NCBI GenBank assembly: GCA_947629335.1
Contig: CANRDI010000013.1
Location: 1-49,458 of the forward strand
DNA length: 49,458 nucleotides
Direction: 5' to 3'
From: an uncultured Clostridia bacterium
GTDB lineage: Bacteria > Bacillota > Clostridia > Oscillospirales > Ruminococcaceae
Part shown: piece after piece, positions 42,718-49,458 of the stretch
Position numbering within the stretch: position 1 is the first letter of the stretch
How the letters are laid out: every line of letters begins with the position of its first letter
Program-made: the position numbers and the translations under genes
The notes under the pieces: model-generated
Databases searched by the model: none
What the model saw: only the letters and a program-made list of their open reading frames with translations
What the model was told of the DNA's origin: nothing

Positions 42718-42764
42718 AAAGGTCGGAAACTCGGCAGAGCGCGCTTTGGGTTTTCCGACCTTTT
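42718..42764. terminator. Bidirectional terminator
   Basis: AAAGGTCGGAAA pairs with TTTCCGACCTTT, with T runs on the plus strand. It lies between the lipoprotein gene and the convergent 54-residue gene. Confidence 0.7.
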
Positions 42765-42778
42765 ATATTTGAATTTTA

Positions 42779-42943
42779 TCAGAGCATATCCATAAAGCTG
42801 CCGATCATTTTGGCAGCTTTTGCGGCTGTCTTGCGGCGAATACGGCGGTTGTCCGAAAAATATCTGACCGCCGCGAATGTTGCTCCCCCTACGGCAAGCC
42901 CCGCGGCAGCTCCTTTTAATATACCTGTTGTTTGTCTTGACAT
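42779..42943 (-). CDS. Small 54-residue glycine-rich protein
   Basis: The reading frame starts at ATG 42943, preceded by AAGGAGTTGATA, an excellent site; the longer frame to 43063 is a non-coding extension. The protein has a Gly/Ala-rich, weakly hydrophobic segment (ILKGAAAGLAVGGATFAAVRYF) followed by a basic helix. It loosely resembles short YtxH-like membrane proteins, but I assign no function. Confidence 0.65.
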   Translation of the reverse strand: MSRQTTGILKGAAAGLAVGGATFAAVRYFSDNRRIRRKTAAKAAKMIGSFMDML

Positions 42944-43158
42944 ATTATCAACTCCTTTTTTTGAAAGTTTGTGATGATATTTTGTGCAAATTTTCGATAA
43001 AATATGTTTTCCAAATACTCGGACATTCGGAAAAAATTCTCGGAAATGTATTTTTTCGTGCATTTATTCGTGCATTTTCCTACGATATTATCGGGTTTTT
43101 GTTAAAATTGCAACAGATAAGCAAACTTTTTTGCACATTTTTGTAAAATGATACAAAA

Positions 43159-43184
43159 TGCAAGTTTTAAATAAAAAACTTGCA
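43159..43184. promoter_or_regulatory. Perfect palindrome upstream of the amt promoter
   Basis: TGCAAGTTTT and AAAACTTGCA (10 bp) flank AAATAA. The right edge is 8 nt from the -35 box at 43193, a suitable place for an activator or repressor. No known consensus (GlnR/TnrA) fits well. Confidence 0.45.
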
Positions 43185-43192
43185 AAATTCAC

Positions 43193-43221
43193 TTGACAAA
43201 TCAATTTTTTGCGAGTATAAT
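43193..43221 (+). promoter_or_regulatory. Sigma-A promoter of the ammonium transporter gene
   Basis: TTGACA (43193-43198) and TATAAT (43216-43221) with a 17-nt spacer, both perfect. Confidence 0.85.
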
Positions 43222-43235
43222 TATGACATAAGCAA

Positions 43236-43284
43236 GGGAGCTTAGAGCGGAAATTCAAAAAAGGTTTTCCGCCTATGCTCCCTA
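43236..43284 (+). promoter_or_regulatory. Leader hairpin before the ammonium transporter gene
   Basis: GGGAGC and GCGGAAA on the left pair with TTTCCGC and GCTCCC on the right, interrupted by a small internal loop, and are followed by TATTTATTTT. It could be an attenuator between promoter and gene. A link to ANTAR-type antitermination, common for nitrogen genes of clostridia, is possible but the paired-hairpin motif is not evident. Confidence 0.45.
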
Positions 43285-43313
43285 TTTATTTTATCCAAAA
43301 AGGAGCGGTATTT

Positions 43314-45080
43314 ATGTTAGAGTATCTTGCAGCGCTTTCGGAAGCAAGCGTTCAGGAAACCGTGGACGCTGAAATGTTCAACGTCGGCGACGGAAACGGT
43401 ATATGGTATCTTATAGGTGCGGCGCTCGTATTCTTTATGCAGTGCGGTTTCGCAATGGTCGAAACGGGTATGACAAGAGCCAAGAACGCCGGAAACATCA
43501 TAATGAAAAACCTGATGGATTTCTGCATAGGAACGGTTGTGTTCATCTTCCTCGGTTTCGGTCTTATGCTCGGCGAGGACGCGCTGTTCGGGCTTGTGGG
43601 AGTGCCGACGCTCGACATTCTTTCAAACTTCAGCGATTTTAACAGATGTGCGGAATTTGTATTCAACCTCGTTTTCTGTGCGACAGCGGCTACGATAGTT
43701 TCGGGCGCAATGGCAGAACGTACAAAGTTTCTTACATACTGCATCTATTCGGGAGTAATAAGCGCGGTCATTTACCCGATCGAGGCTCACTGGATCTGGG
43801 GAGGCGGCTGGCTTGCGAAGATGGGCTTTATTGATTTCGCAGGTTCTACGGCGATACATATGGTCGGCGGTATGTGCGCTCTTATCGGCGCGGCAATGGT
43901 CGGACCGCGTATCGGAAAGTTCGGCAAGGACGGAAAGCCCCGCGCAATTCTCGGTCACTCAATGACGCTCGGCGCGCTCGGCGTATTCATTCTGTGGTTC
44001 GGCTGGTACGGATTTAACGGAGCGGCAGCTTCTAATGTTGAATATCTTGCAAACATTTTCCTTACTACAACGATTGCCCCTGCGGTTGCGACTTGCACGA
44101 CAATGGTATTTACATGGCTCAAGCACGGAAAGCCCGATGTTTCGATGTGCTTAAACGCGTCGCTTGCGGGACTGGTTGCAATTACAGCGCCTTGTGCCGA
44201 TACTGACGCTTTGGGTTCGTGCATAATCGGTCTTGTTTCGGGATTTCTGGTATGCTTTGGCGTTTGGCTGCTCGATTACAAACTTAAAATCGATGACCCT
44301 GTCGGTGCGGTAGCGGTGCATTTCTGCAACGGTATCTGGGGTACTTTGGCGGTAGGTCTTTTTGCAACAGGCAAAGGTCAGAACGGTATTACAGGTTTGT
44401 TCTACGGCGGAGGATTTAAACAGCTCGGCATACAGGCACTCGGTATGGTCGCAGTGCTTGCTTGGACGGGAGTTACGATATGGATAACGTTCCTTATCCT
44501 CAAAAAGACAATCGGACTTCGCGTTTCACGTCACGAAGAAGTTGTCGGACTTGACTCTACAGAGCACGGACTTCCCGCGGCATATGCGGACTTTGTTCCC
44601 TCAATGCAGGTCGAAGTTTCTTCTACCGGCAAGGAAAAGGAAGTCGATACTCTCGGAAAAGTTGCAGCGACAGAACAGGCTGTACCTGTTGTTCATAAGA
44701 AATATGTTCCTACAGACGACAGCGTAACAATGACGAAAGTTGTTATCGTTACGAAACAGGATAGGTTTGAAGCTCTCAAAAACGCAATGTCGAAGATCGG
44801 CATTACGGGTATGACAGTCACAAACGTTTTAGGCTGCGGAATGCAGAAAGGCTCGACGGAGATGTACCGCGGCGTGCCGATCGAAACTCATTTGCTGCCT
44901 AAGATAAAAATGGAGATAGTTGTTTGTAAAGTTCCTGTGGCGACAGTTGTTGAAACGGCGAAAGAAGTTCTTTACACAGGCAACATCGGCGACGGAAAGA
45001 TATTCGTTTATGATGTGGCGGACGTAATTAAGGTAAGAACAGGCGAGAGCGGATATGACGCGCTTCAGGACGAAGAATAA
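43314..45080 (+). CDS. amt: Ammonium transporter with fused C-terminal PII domain
   Basis: A 588-residue fusion. Residues about 1-405 form the Amt/MEP/Rh channel with about eleven helices: QCGFAMVETGMTRAKNAGNIIMKN, AGSTAIHMVGG with the first pore His, and VHFCNGIWGTLAVGLF with the second. After a linker of about 65 residues, residues about 472-582 form a PII-type domain with T-loop GSTEMYRGV (the Tyr corresponds to Tyr51) and GDGKIFVYDVADVI. PII proteins normally are separate GlnB/GlnK trimers that plug Amt; here each channel trimer would carry its own. ATG at 43314 follows AAGGAG. Confidence 0.95.
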   Translation: MLEYLAALSEASVQETVDAEMFNVGDGNGIWYLIGAALVFFMQCGFAMVETGMTRAKNAGNIIMKNLMDFCIGTVVFIFLGFGLMLGEDALFGLVGVPTLDILSNFSDFNRCAEFVFNLVFCATAATIVSGAMAERTKFLTYCIYSGVISAVIYPIEAHWIWGGGWLAKMGFIDFAGSTAIHMVGGMCALIGAAMVGPRIGKFGKDGKPRAILGHSMTLGALGVFILWFGWYGFNGAAASNVEYLANIFLTTTIAPAVATCTTMVFTWLKHGKPDVSMCLNASLAGLVAITAPCADTDALGSCIIGLVSGFLVCFGVWLLDYKLKIDDPVGAVAVHFCNGIWGTLAVGLFATGKGQNGITGLFYGGGFKQLGIQALGMVAVLAWTGVTIWITFLILKKTIGLRVSRHEEVVGLDSTEHGLPAAYADFVPSMQVEVSSTGKEKEVDTLGKVAATEQAVPVVHKKYVPTDDSVTMTKVVIVTKQDRFEALKNAMSKIGITGMTVTNVLGCGMQKGSTEMYRGVPIETHLLPKIKMEIVVCKVPVATVVETAKEVLYTGNIGDGKIFVYDVADVIKVRTGESGYDALQDEE

Positions 45081-45821
45081 ATCAGATTATATATTATAGT
45101 GTAGAACAGAATTTCCCTCGGCAAAAGTCGGGACGAAATAGAAAAGTTTCAGGGAGAACGTATGTTCTCCCTGATGACTTTATATAAAGCGCATCGCATA
45201 AAAGTTTTGAAAGGGGGATTGGGGGAGCGGGGGTAAAGCCCCCGCAAAGAAAAAACAGTAAAAGCGCGTTTCCGTTACAACACGTTACATAAAAGTTTTG
45301 AAAAGGGGTTTGGGGGAAAACTTTTTCAAAAGTTTTCCCCCAAAAAACATTTTACGCAAAAGCCCATTTTGTTTTCCGCTTGCTCGTCACTGTGGGAAAA
45401 CCAGACCGCGGAGGGAATCTGCCGGTTCCCCCGCTCCCCCTCCGGCGGATTGCCGTTTCAAATGCAGGCATTTGAAACGACAATGCGGGGAAACTCTTGT
45501 TTTCCCCGCTCCCAAGATAAAAAGCCGTAGGCTTTTTATCTGATGCGCTTTTTGCTTGCGCAAGTTTCGCGGCTTCGCCGCGACCGGAGAGGAAACTTTT
45601 TGAAAAAAGTTTCCTCTCTGGTCTCTCCTTCAAAAACTTTATGCGCCCCGCTCGTTCAGTGGTTTTAAAAAGAAAAGCACTTACCCGCTCAAAACAAATT
45701 CTTACCTCTAACCGTTTGCCTCTAAAACGCCGGAGTGTTGAATTATGATAGAAAAAGGGTTGATTTTTTCGGATGATTGTGGTAAAATATCTATGTAATT
45801 TTATGTGGAAGGACAATTATT
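45081..45821. repeat. Composite palindromic mosaic element, copy C3, and inverted 126-bp unit
   Basis: About 45195-45345 is one inverted 126-bp unit of the array at 456-906. 45345-45665 repeats the modules of 118-415 in inverted order: GGAGGGAATCTGCCGG palindrome, CGTTTCAAATG/CATTTGAAACG, GCGGGGAAACTC hairpin, GATAAAAAGCC/GGCTTTTTATC, CGCGGC/GCCGCG, and GAGAGGAAACTTTTT/AAAAAGTTTCCTCTC. Open frames inside it are palindromic low-complexity readings. The MetRS-like promoter lies at its right end. Confidence 0.8.
45760..45788 (+). promoter_or_regulatory. Sigma-A promoter of the MetRS-like gene
   Basis: TTGATT (45760-45765) and TAAAAT (45783-45788) with a 17-nt spacer. Confidence 0.7.
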
Positions 45822-47828
45822 ATGAACGATAAGAATTTTGACAAAAAAGCCTTTCGCCCCGAATTTCCGAAAAGAGCTGTAATTACCGGCGGAATGCCCT
45901 ATGGAAACAAAAAACTCCACTTTGGTCATATCGGCGGAGTTTTCGTGTTTGCGGACGTTTACGCGCGCTTTCTGCGCGACAGGATCGGAAAGGAAAACGT
46001 TATTTTCGTTTCGGGAACGGACTGTTATGGTTCGCCTATTGCCGAGAGCTACAGAAAACTTGTCGAAGAACAAGGCTTTAAAGGCACGATACGCGATTTT
46101 GTTGAGGAAAACCATAAGGCTCAAAAGCAGACGCTTGACGATTATATGATAAGTCTGGATATTTTCGGAGCGTCGGGATTGGGGAGGACTGCCGAAATCC
46201 ATAACGACGTTTCGGATAAATTCATACGCCGCCTGTATGAAAACGGGCATTTGAAAAAAATCAGCACGAAACAGTTCTATGACGAAAAGGCGGGTTGTTT
46301 CTTAAACGGCAGGCAGGTCATAGGAAAATGCCCCGTAGAGGGCTGTCAGAGCGAAAAAGGATACGCGGACGAGTGCGACCTCGGACACCAATATATGCCC
46401 GAAAATCTTATCGACCCGAAAAGCACGCTCACGGGAGAAACTCCCGTTATGAGGGACGTTGAAAACTGGTATTTCGACTTGCCGTCGTACAGCGGGCTGC
46501 TCAAAAAATATTCGGAGAACATCTCAAAGCAGAAAAATGTCAGAAAGCTTGTTTCAAGCACTATTTCCGAATTTCTCGCCGACCCCGTTATTCACATCAA
46601 AAACGAGCTTCTTGAAAATTATGAGAAGATAAAAGGCGAGATGCCGCCGCACGAATTTATAGAAGAGCCGAAAAAGCCCTCGTTTACGATAAAATTCGAT
46701 ACGCTTGACGAAATGAACAAGGCGTGCGGGATACTGTCGCAGAACGGCATACGCTATCGCACGGGAAAAACGCTTGTTCCGTTCAGGCTTACGGGAAATA
46801 TCGAGTGGGGAGTTCCCGCGCCCGTTTTGGAGGGAGAAGACCCGCTTACGGTATGGGTGTGGCCCGAAAGTCTGTGGGCGCCTATCTCGTTTACAAAAGC
46901 AGTGCTTGAAAAGCGCGGCAGAAATATGGACGAATGGCGCGATTTCTGGTGCAGCAGGGACGCGCAGGTCTACCAGTTTATAGGCGCGGACAACATCTAT
47001 TTCTACGGCGTAGCGGAAATGGGAATGTTTATGGGCTTGCAAAAAGGCGAAAACAGCGCCGAGCCTGCGGACGGCGAAATGCAGCTCCCCATACTCTGCG
47101 CGAACAACCACATACTGTTTCTCGACAAGAAAGCGTCAAGCTCCGGCGCAGTAAAACCGCCAATGGCGGCGGATCTGCTGGATTTCTACACCGCCGAACA
47201 GCTTCGCATGCATTTTCTCGGCTTAGGTCTCGGACAGCGCTCCGTGAGCTTTATGCCGAAGCCCTATAATCCGAATGCGAAGCCCGAAGACGCAGACCCT
47301 GTGGTAAAAGACGGATTTTTGCTATCTAATGTATTTAACCGCATTATCAGGACTTGTTTCTATACAACTCAGAAATATTTTGGCGGAGAAATGCCCGTGG
47401 GAGAAATTGAGCCGCAGATAATTTCGGACAGCGAAAACGCCGTTCTTGATTACGAACGCTTTATGTACAGATTTGAGTTTCATCAGGCGACTTACGTTCT
47501 TGACAGCTATATCCGCAAAGCAAGCAAGTATATGGCGAAAAATCTCGGCGACGCGGACAAGTCCGACGACAATTCCCTCAGAGAGAAGACGCTTGTAAAT
47601 GTTTTCCATATGATAAGAACGGCGGCGGTTTTGCTTCACCCGATGGCGCCGAAAGGCACGGAAATGCTGCTTGAATATTTACAGATTGACGACAGCTTCT
47701 GGAGCTGGGATAAAATTTTCGATACTATGTCCGACTTTACGGGCGGAAAGCCGCACAAGCTGAAATTTTTAGAGCCGCGCATTGATTTCTTCACAAGACA
47801 TCCGAGCCAGTTTGAGGACAGTGAATAG
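45822..47828 (+). CDS. Methionyl-tRNA synthetase-like class I ligase with altered signatures
   Basis: A 668-residue class I synthetase fold closest to MetRS. HIGH motif is HFGH (33-36). The zinc-knuckle insert has CPVEGC...CDLGH. The C-terminal anticodon-type helical domain begins near LSNVFNRIIRTCF. Several MetRS signatures differ: GTDEHGTPI reads GTDCYGSPI (66-74), the WFDAPIGY region reads WPESLWAPIS, and KMSKS reads KASSS (437-441), losing the second Lys that stabilises the transition state. No C-terminal tRNA-binding (EMAP) domain is present. It may be a paralogue beside a normal MetRS elsewhere. ATG follows GAAGGA. Confidence 0.8.
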   Translation: MNDKNFDKKAFRPEFPKRAVITGGMPYGNKKLHFGHIGGVFVFADVYARFLRDRIGKENVIFVSGTDCYGSPIAESYRKLVEEQGFKGTIRDFVEENHKAQKQTLDDYMISLDIFGASGLGRTAEIHNDVSDKFIRRLYENGHLKKISTKQFYDEKAGCFLNGRQVIGKCPVEGCQSEKGYADECDLGHQYMPENLIDPKSTLTGETPVMRDVENWYFDLPSYSGLLKKYSENISKQKNVRKLVSSTISEFLADPVIHIKNELLENYEKIKGEMPPHEFIEEPKKPSFTIKFDTLDEMNKACGILSQNGIRYRTGKTLVPFRLTGNIEWGVPAPVLEGEDPLTVWVWPESLWAPISFTKAVLEKRGRNMDEWRDFWCSRDAQVYQFIGADNIYFYGVAEMGMFMGLQKGENSAEPADGEMQLPILCANNHILFLDKKASSSGAVKPPMAADLLDFYTAEQLRMHFLGLGLGQRSVSFMPKPYNPNAKPEDADPVVKDGFLLSNVFNRIIRTCFYTTQKYFGGEMPVGEIEPQIISDSENAVLDYERFMYRFEFHQATYVLDSYIRKASKYMAKNLGDADKSDDNSLREKTLVNVFHMIRTAAVLLHPMAPKGTEMLLEYLQIDDSFWSWDKIFDTMSDFTGGKPHKLKFLEPRIDFFTRHPSQFEDSE

Positions 47829-47840
47829 TTTACAGTGTAC

Positions 47841-48033
47841 GCATTATGCGCTTCGCGCAAAACGCTGTAATCAGTAGAAAATATCTGCTGACGCAGATAT
47901 AATTAGATTGTTTTCAGAAGAATAAGTTTTAGGCTTGAACCGAAATGAGTTCAAGCCTAAGTGCTTCTAATTCAAAAACAATCTTAATATTATCCGCGAA
48001 GCGGAACCGCAACTGTTTACTGTCCACTATTTG
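47841..48033 (-). repeat. Nested palindrome element, copy B, plus covarying hairpin
   Basis: 47841-47865 is the hairpin GCATTATGCGC-TTC-GCGCAAAACGC. 47888-48033 contains the palindrome TTAGGCTTGAAC/GTTCAAGCCTAA inside outer arms GATTGTTTT/AAAACAATC, then TTATCCGCGAAGCGGAA and TACTGTCCACTA, matching 13551-13682 in reverse orientation. The first 7 bases of the DUF3810 stop side overlap it. Confidence 0.75.
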
Positions 48034-49160
48034 TAGTATGCAAGTATCAGCTCCGTTACCCTGTCATAGCTCAATACTCCTTCTTCAACGCCTTGAACTT
48101 TTATAAACGTGTCATTTGCAGACTCGGAAACGTTGTTTACCGTTTCGACCACCTCGTCAACTATCGATCCTGTGCCGTGAGAAGAATGATTGTAGATATA
48201 ATCGCTGTTTGCGCGGAAATCCGCCTTCATTCTTTCGTCCAAAAGTTCGTCAATTTCTTTCCACATCTCATAATCATAGCTGTACAGAGCGTTTGAACAG
48301 TATGTAAACGCCAGCATATATCCCGAATACCTGTATTCGGCATAGTCGCTGTTGATGCATGACAAAAACGCAAGGAAGTTACAGTCGTTTTCAAACGCTA
48401 TCCCGCGCGAGTGTGCGCTTTCATGCGCGGCTGTAGAAGGAATAAGATATGCGGGCTGCGCAACGTTTACATTACATTCCGCAAAAAACGGAAAATACAT
48501 TCCTGTTATATGAGTATAAGACCACGGCTCGGATAAAAGCACGATCTTTTGCTTGCTTACGGACGTCCATAAAAAAGGATATTCATTTATCAGCTTATCA
48601 TAACCGTTTCCCGCGCGTTTAAGCTCGTTTGCAAAACTTTCGGTGAGCTTTGTGGATTTGTCGGGGTTTTGTTCGAGCGTTTCGGACGCCTCTTTAGCTC
48701 CGTTTATAAGCGTTTTGCATACATCGAGCAAAAATTCGCCGTCTTTGGGAGACGTATCGAGCTGCATTGTCTTTTCGAGCGGCATTCTGTAATAATTCGC
48801 CCCATGACATATCATATACATCAGACAAGTAAAAGATAAAAACCCGCAAAGCCTTTTTCCCGCCTTTATGAGAATTTTTTTCTTGTCGTCAGCGTTTTCA
48901 CAGTTCCTTATCTTTCTGACCAGTAAAAATACAATAAGTCCCGCTATCGGCAGGGCAAGTATAACCAGAAGCTCCGTAAATGAAAACGGGAAAAAGCCCG
49001 TAATAAAGCCTATCGGCACGGTGACGATCTTAAAAAGACCGCGCGAAAACACATATTCCGTCACTTCGGGCATTAGCGGCAGGAGCAAAAACATAAGTAC
49101 CGCAATAATCAGCGGTATAAAAAACCAAAATTTCTTTACGAAATGAAAGACCTTTTTCAT
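48027..49160 (-). CDS. DUF3810-type membrane protein with HExxH motif
   Basis: A 377-residue protein with three to four N-terminal membrane helices (about 11-27, 42-58, 62-82, 104-120) and an extracytoplasmic domain. TAAHESAHSRGIAFENDCNFLAF contains HESAH, a gluzincin-like HExxH, followed by a downstream acidic residue in FENDCN, the arrangement of the DUF3810 family. A zinc peptidase role is plausible but unproven. ATG at 49160 with GGGGTG upstream. It is convergent with the MetRS-like gene. Confidence 0.85.
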   Translation of the reverse strand: MKKVFHFVKKFWFFIPLIIAVLMFLLLPLMPEVTEYVFSRGLFKIVTVPIGFITGFFPFSFTELLVILALPIAGLIVFLLVRKIRNCENADDKKKILIKAGKRLCGFLSFTCLMYMICHGANYYRMPLEKTMQLDTSPKDGEFLLDVCKTLINGAKEASETLEQNPDKSTKLTESFANELKRAGNGYDKLINEYPFLWTSVSKQKIVLLSEPWSYTHITGMYFPFFAECNVNVAQPAYLIPSTAAHESAHSRGIAFENDCNFLAFLSCINSDYAEYRYSGYMLAFTYCSNALYSYDYEMWKEIDELLDERMKADFRANSDYIYNHSSHGTGSIVDEVVETVNNVSESANDTFIKVQGVEEGVLSYDRVTELILAYYK

Positions 49161-49279
49161 CTGAGCGCACCCCTTTTATTTATTTTAACATATTCTCTGC
49201 CCAATTTCAAGTCCGTTCGCAAATTTCGGTCAAAAATAATCAACCCGCGGTGGAATATTTGTTCAGACCGCCGAAATTT

Positions 49280-49458
49280 TCTTTGTTAGAGGTAAGCGCG
49301 TTTTCCGCCAAAGGCGGATAATGCTGCAAGCGGTTAGAAAAAAATCGGAAAGCTAAAGTGCATTTCCATTTCAGCACATTGCATAAAAGTTTTGAAAAGG
49401 AGTTTGAGGGAAAACTTTTTCAAAAGTTTTCCCTCAATAAAGTTTTCCCCCAATGGGG
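49280..49458. repeat. Mosaic palindromic repeat at the window end
   Basis: GCGTTTTCCGCC-AAA-GGCGGATAATGC (49298-49324) is the inverted twin of 38908-38934. 49383-49437 is CATAAAAGTTTTGAAAAGG...GAGGGAAAACTTTTTCAAAAGTTTTCCCTC, the inverted unit of the 126-bp family. The element continues past the window edge. Confidence 0.75.

Noticed and set aside
45298-45816. Frames of 81 and 154 codons on opposite strands
   Set aside because: They read through the C3 mosaic; the longer one also covers the MetRS-like promoter region.

Overview
The window looks like chromosome of an anaerobic, spore-forming Clostridia (probably Oscillospiraceae/Ruminococcaceae-like, moderate GC). The evidence is an intact spoVAC-spoVAD-spoVAE operon, a Gram-positive HPr carrying both His15 and Ser46, AGGAGG-type ribosome binding sites, frequent TTG/GTG starts, and many sigma-A promoters with exact 17-nt spacers. 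The family placement is inference. No transposase, phage gene, CRISPR array or rRNA is visible; the only tRNA is tRNA-Arg(CCT).

Layout. 1-1043: palindromic mosaic repeats, then smpB. 1514-5001: a heterodimeric ABC exporter with one canonical and one degenerate ATP site. 5579-8329: an M23/LysM/G5 cell-wall peptidase, a small membrane protein and ptsH (HPr). 8819-13006: a five-gene minus-strand operon of Sel1/zinc-ribbon protein, stand-alone TerY-C-like zinc protein, HAD phosphatase, TerY-type protein kinase and GNAT acetyltransferase. It has a divergent membrane zinc-ribbon gene (13117-13545) and resembles a reduced Ter-type phospho-signalling module. 14299-18889: a sugar ABC importer (very large binding protein plus two permeases) without its own ATPase; an MsmX-type ATPase lies at 23458-24594. 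19073-22306: rnhA, rtcB, queH and moxR in one operon.

24940-26818: spoVA operon. 26998-32848: HAD phosphatase; then Nudix, a short SecA-like ATPase, mnmE and a GNAT in a tight plus-strand run. 32908-36408: two TrkA-type K+ channel regulators and an FtsA-fold protein with an AT-hook-like N-terminus and repeated beta-hairpins. 36473-38074: a GH26-fold lipoprotein that has lost both catalytic glutamates. 38983-40809: glmS, preceded by a Fur-box-like palindrome and no room for a glmS ribozyme. 41676-45080: a lipoprotein, a 54-residue protein and an ammonium transporter fused to a PII domain. 45822-47828: a divergent MetRS-like protein with altered signatures. 48027-49160: a DUF3810-type membrane protein with HExxH.

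The most striking non-coding feature is the density of dispersed palindromic elements between genes. At least three families recur. The largest is a 300-450 bp mosaic in three composite copies whose hairpins keep their order while stems covary or are replaced by unrelated palindromes. This suggests selection on, or mechanistic maintenance of, secondary structure.
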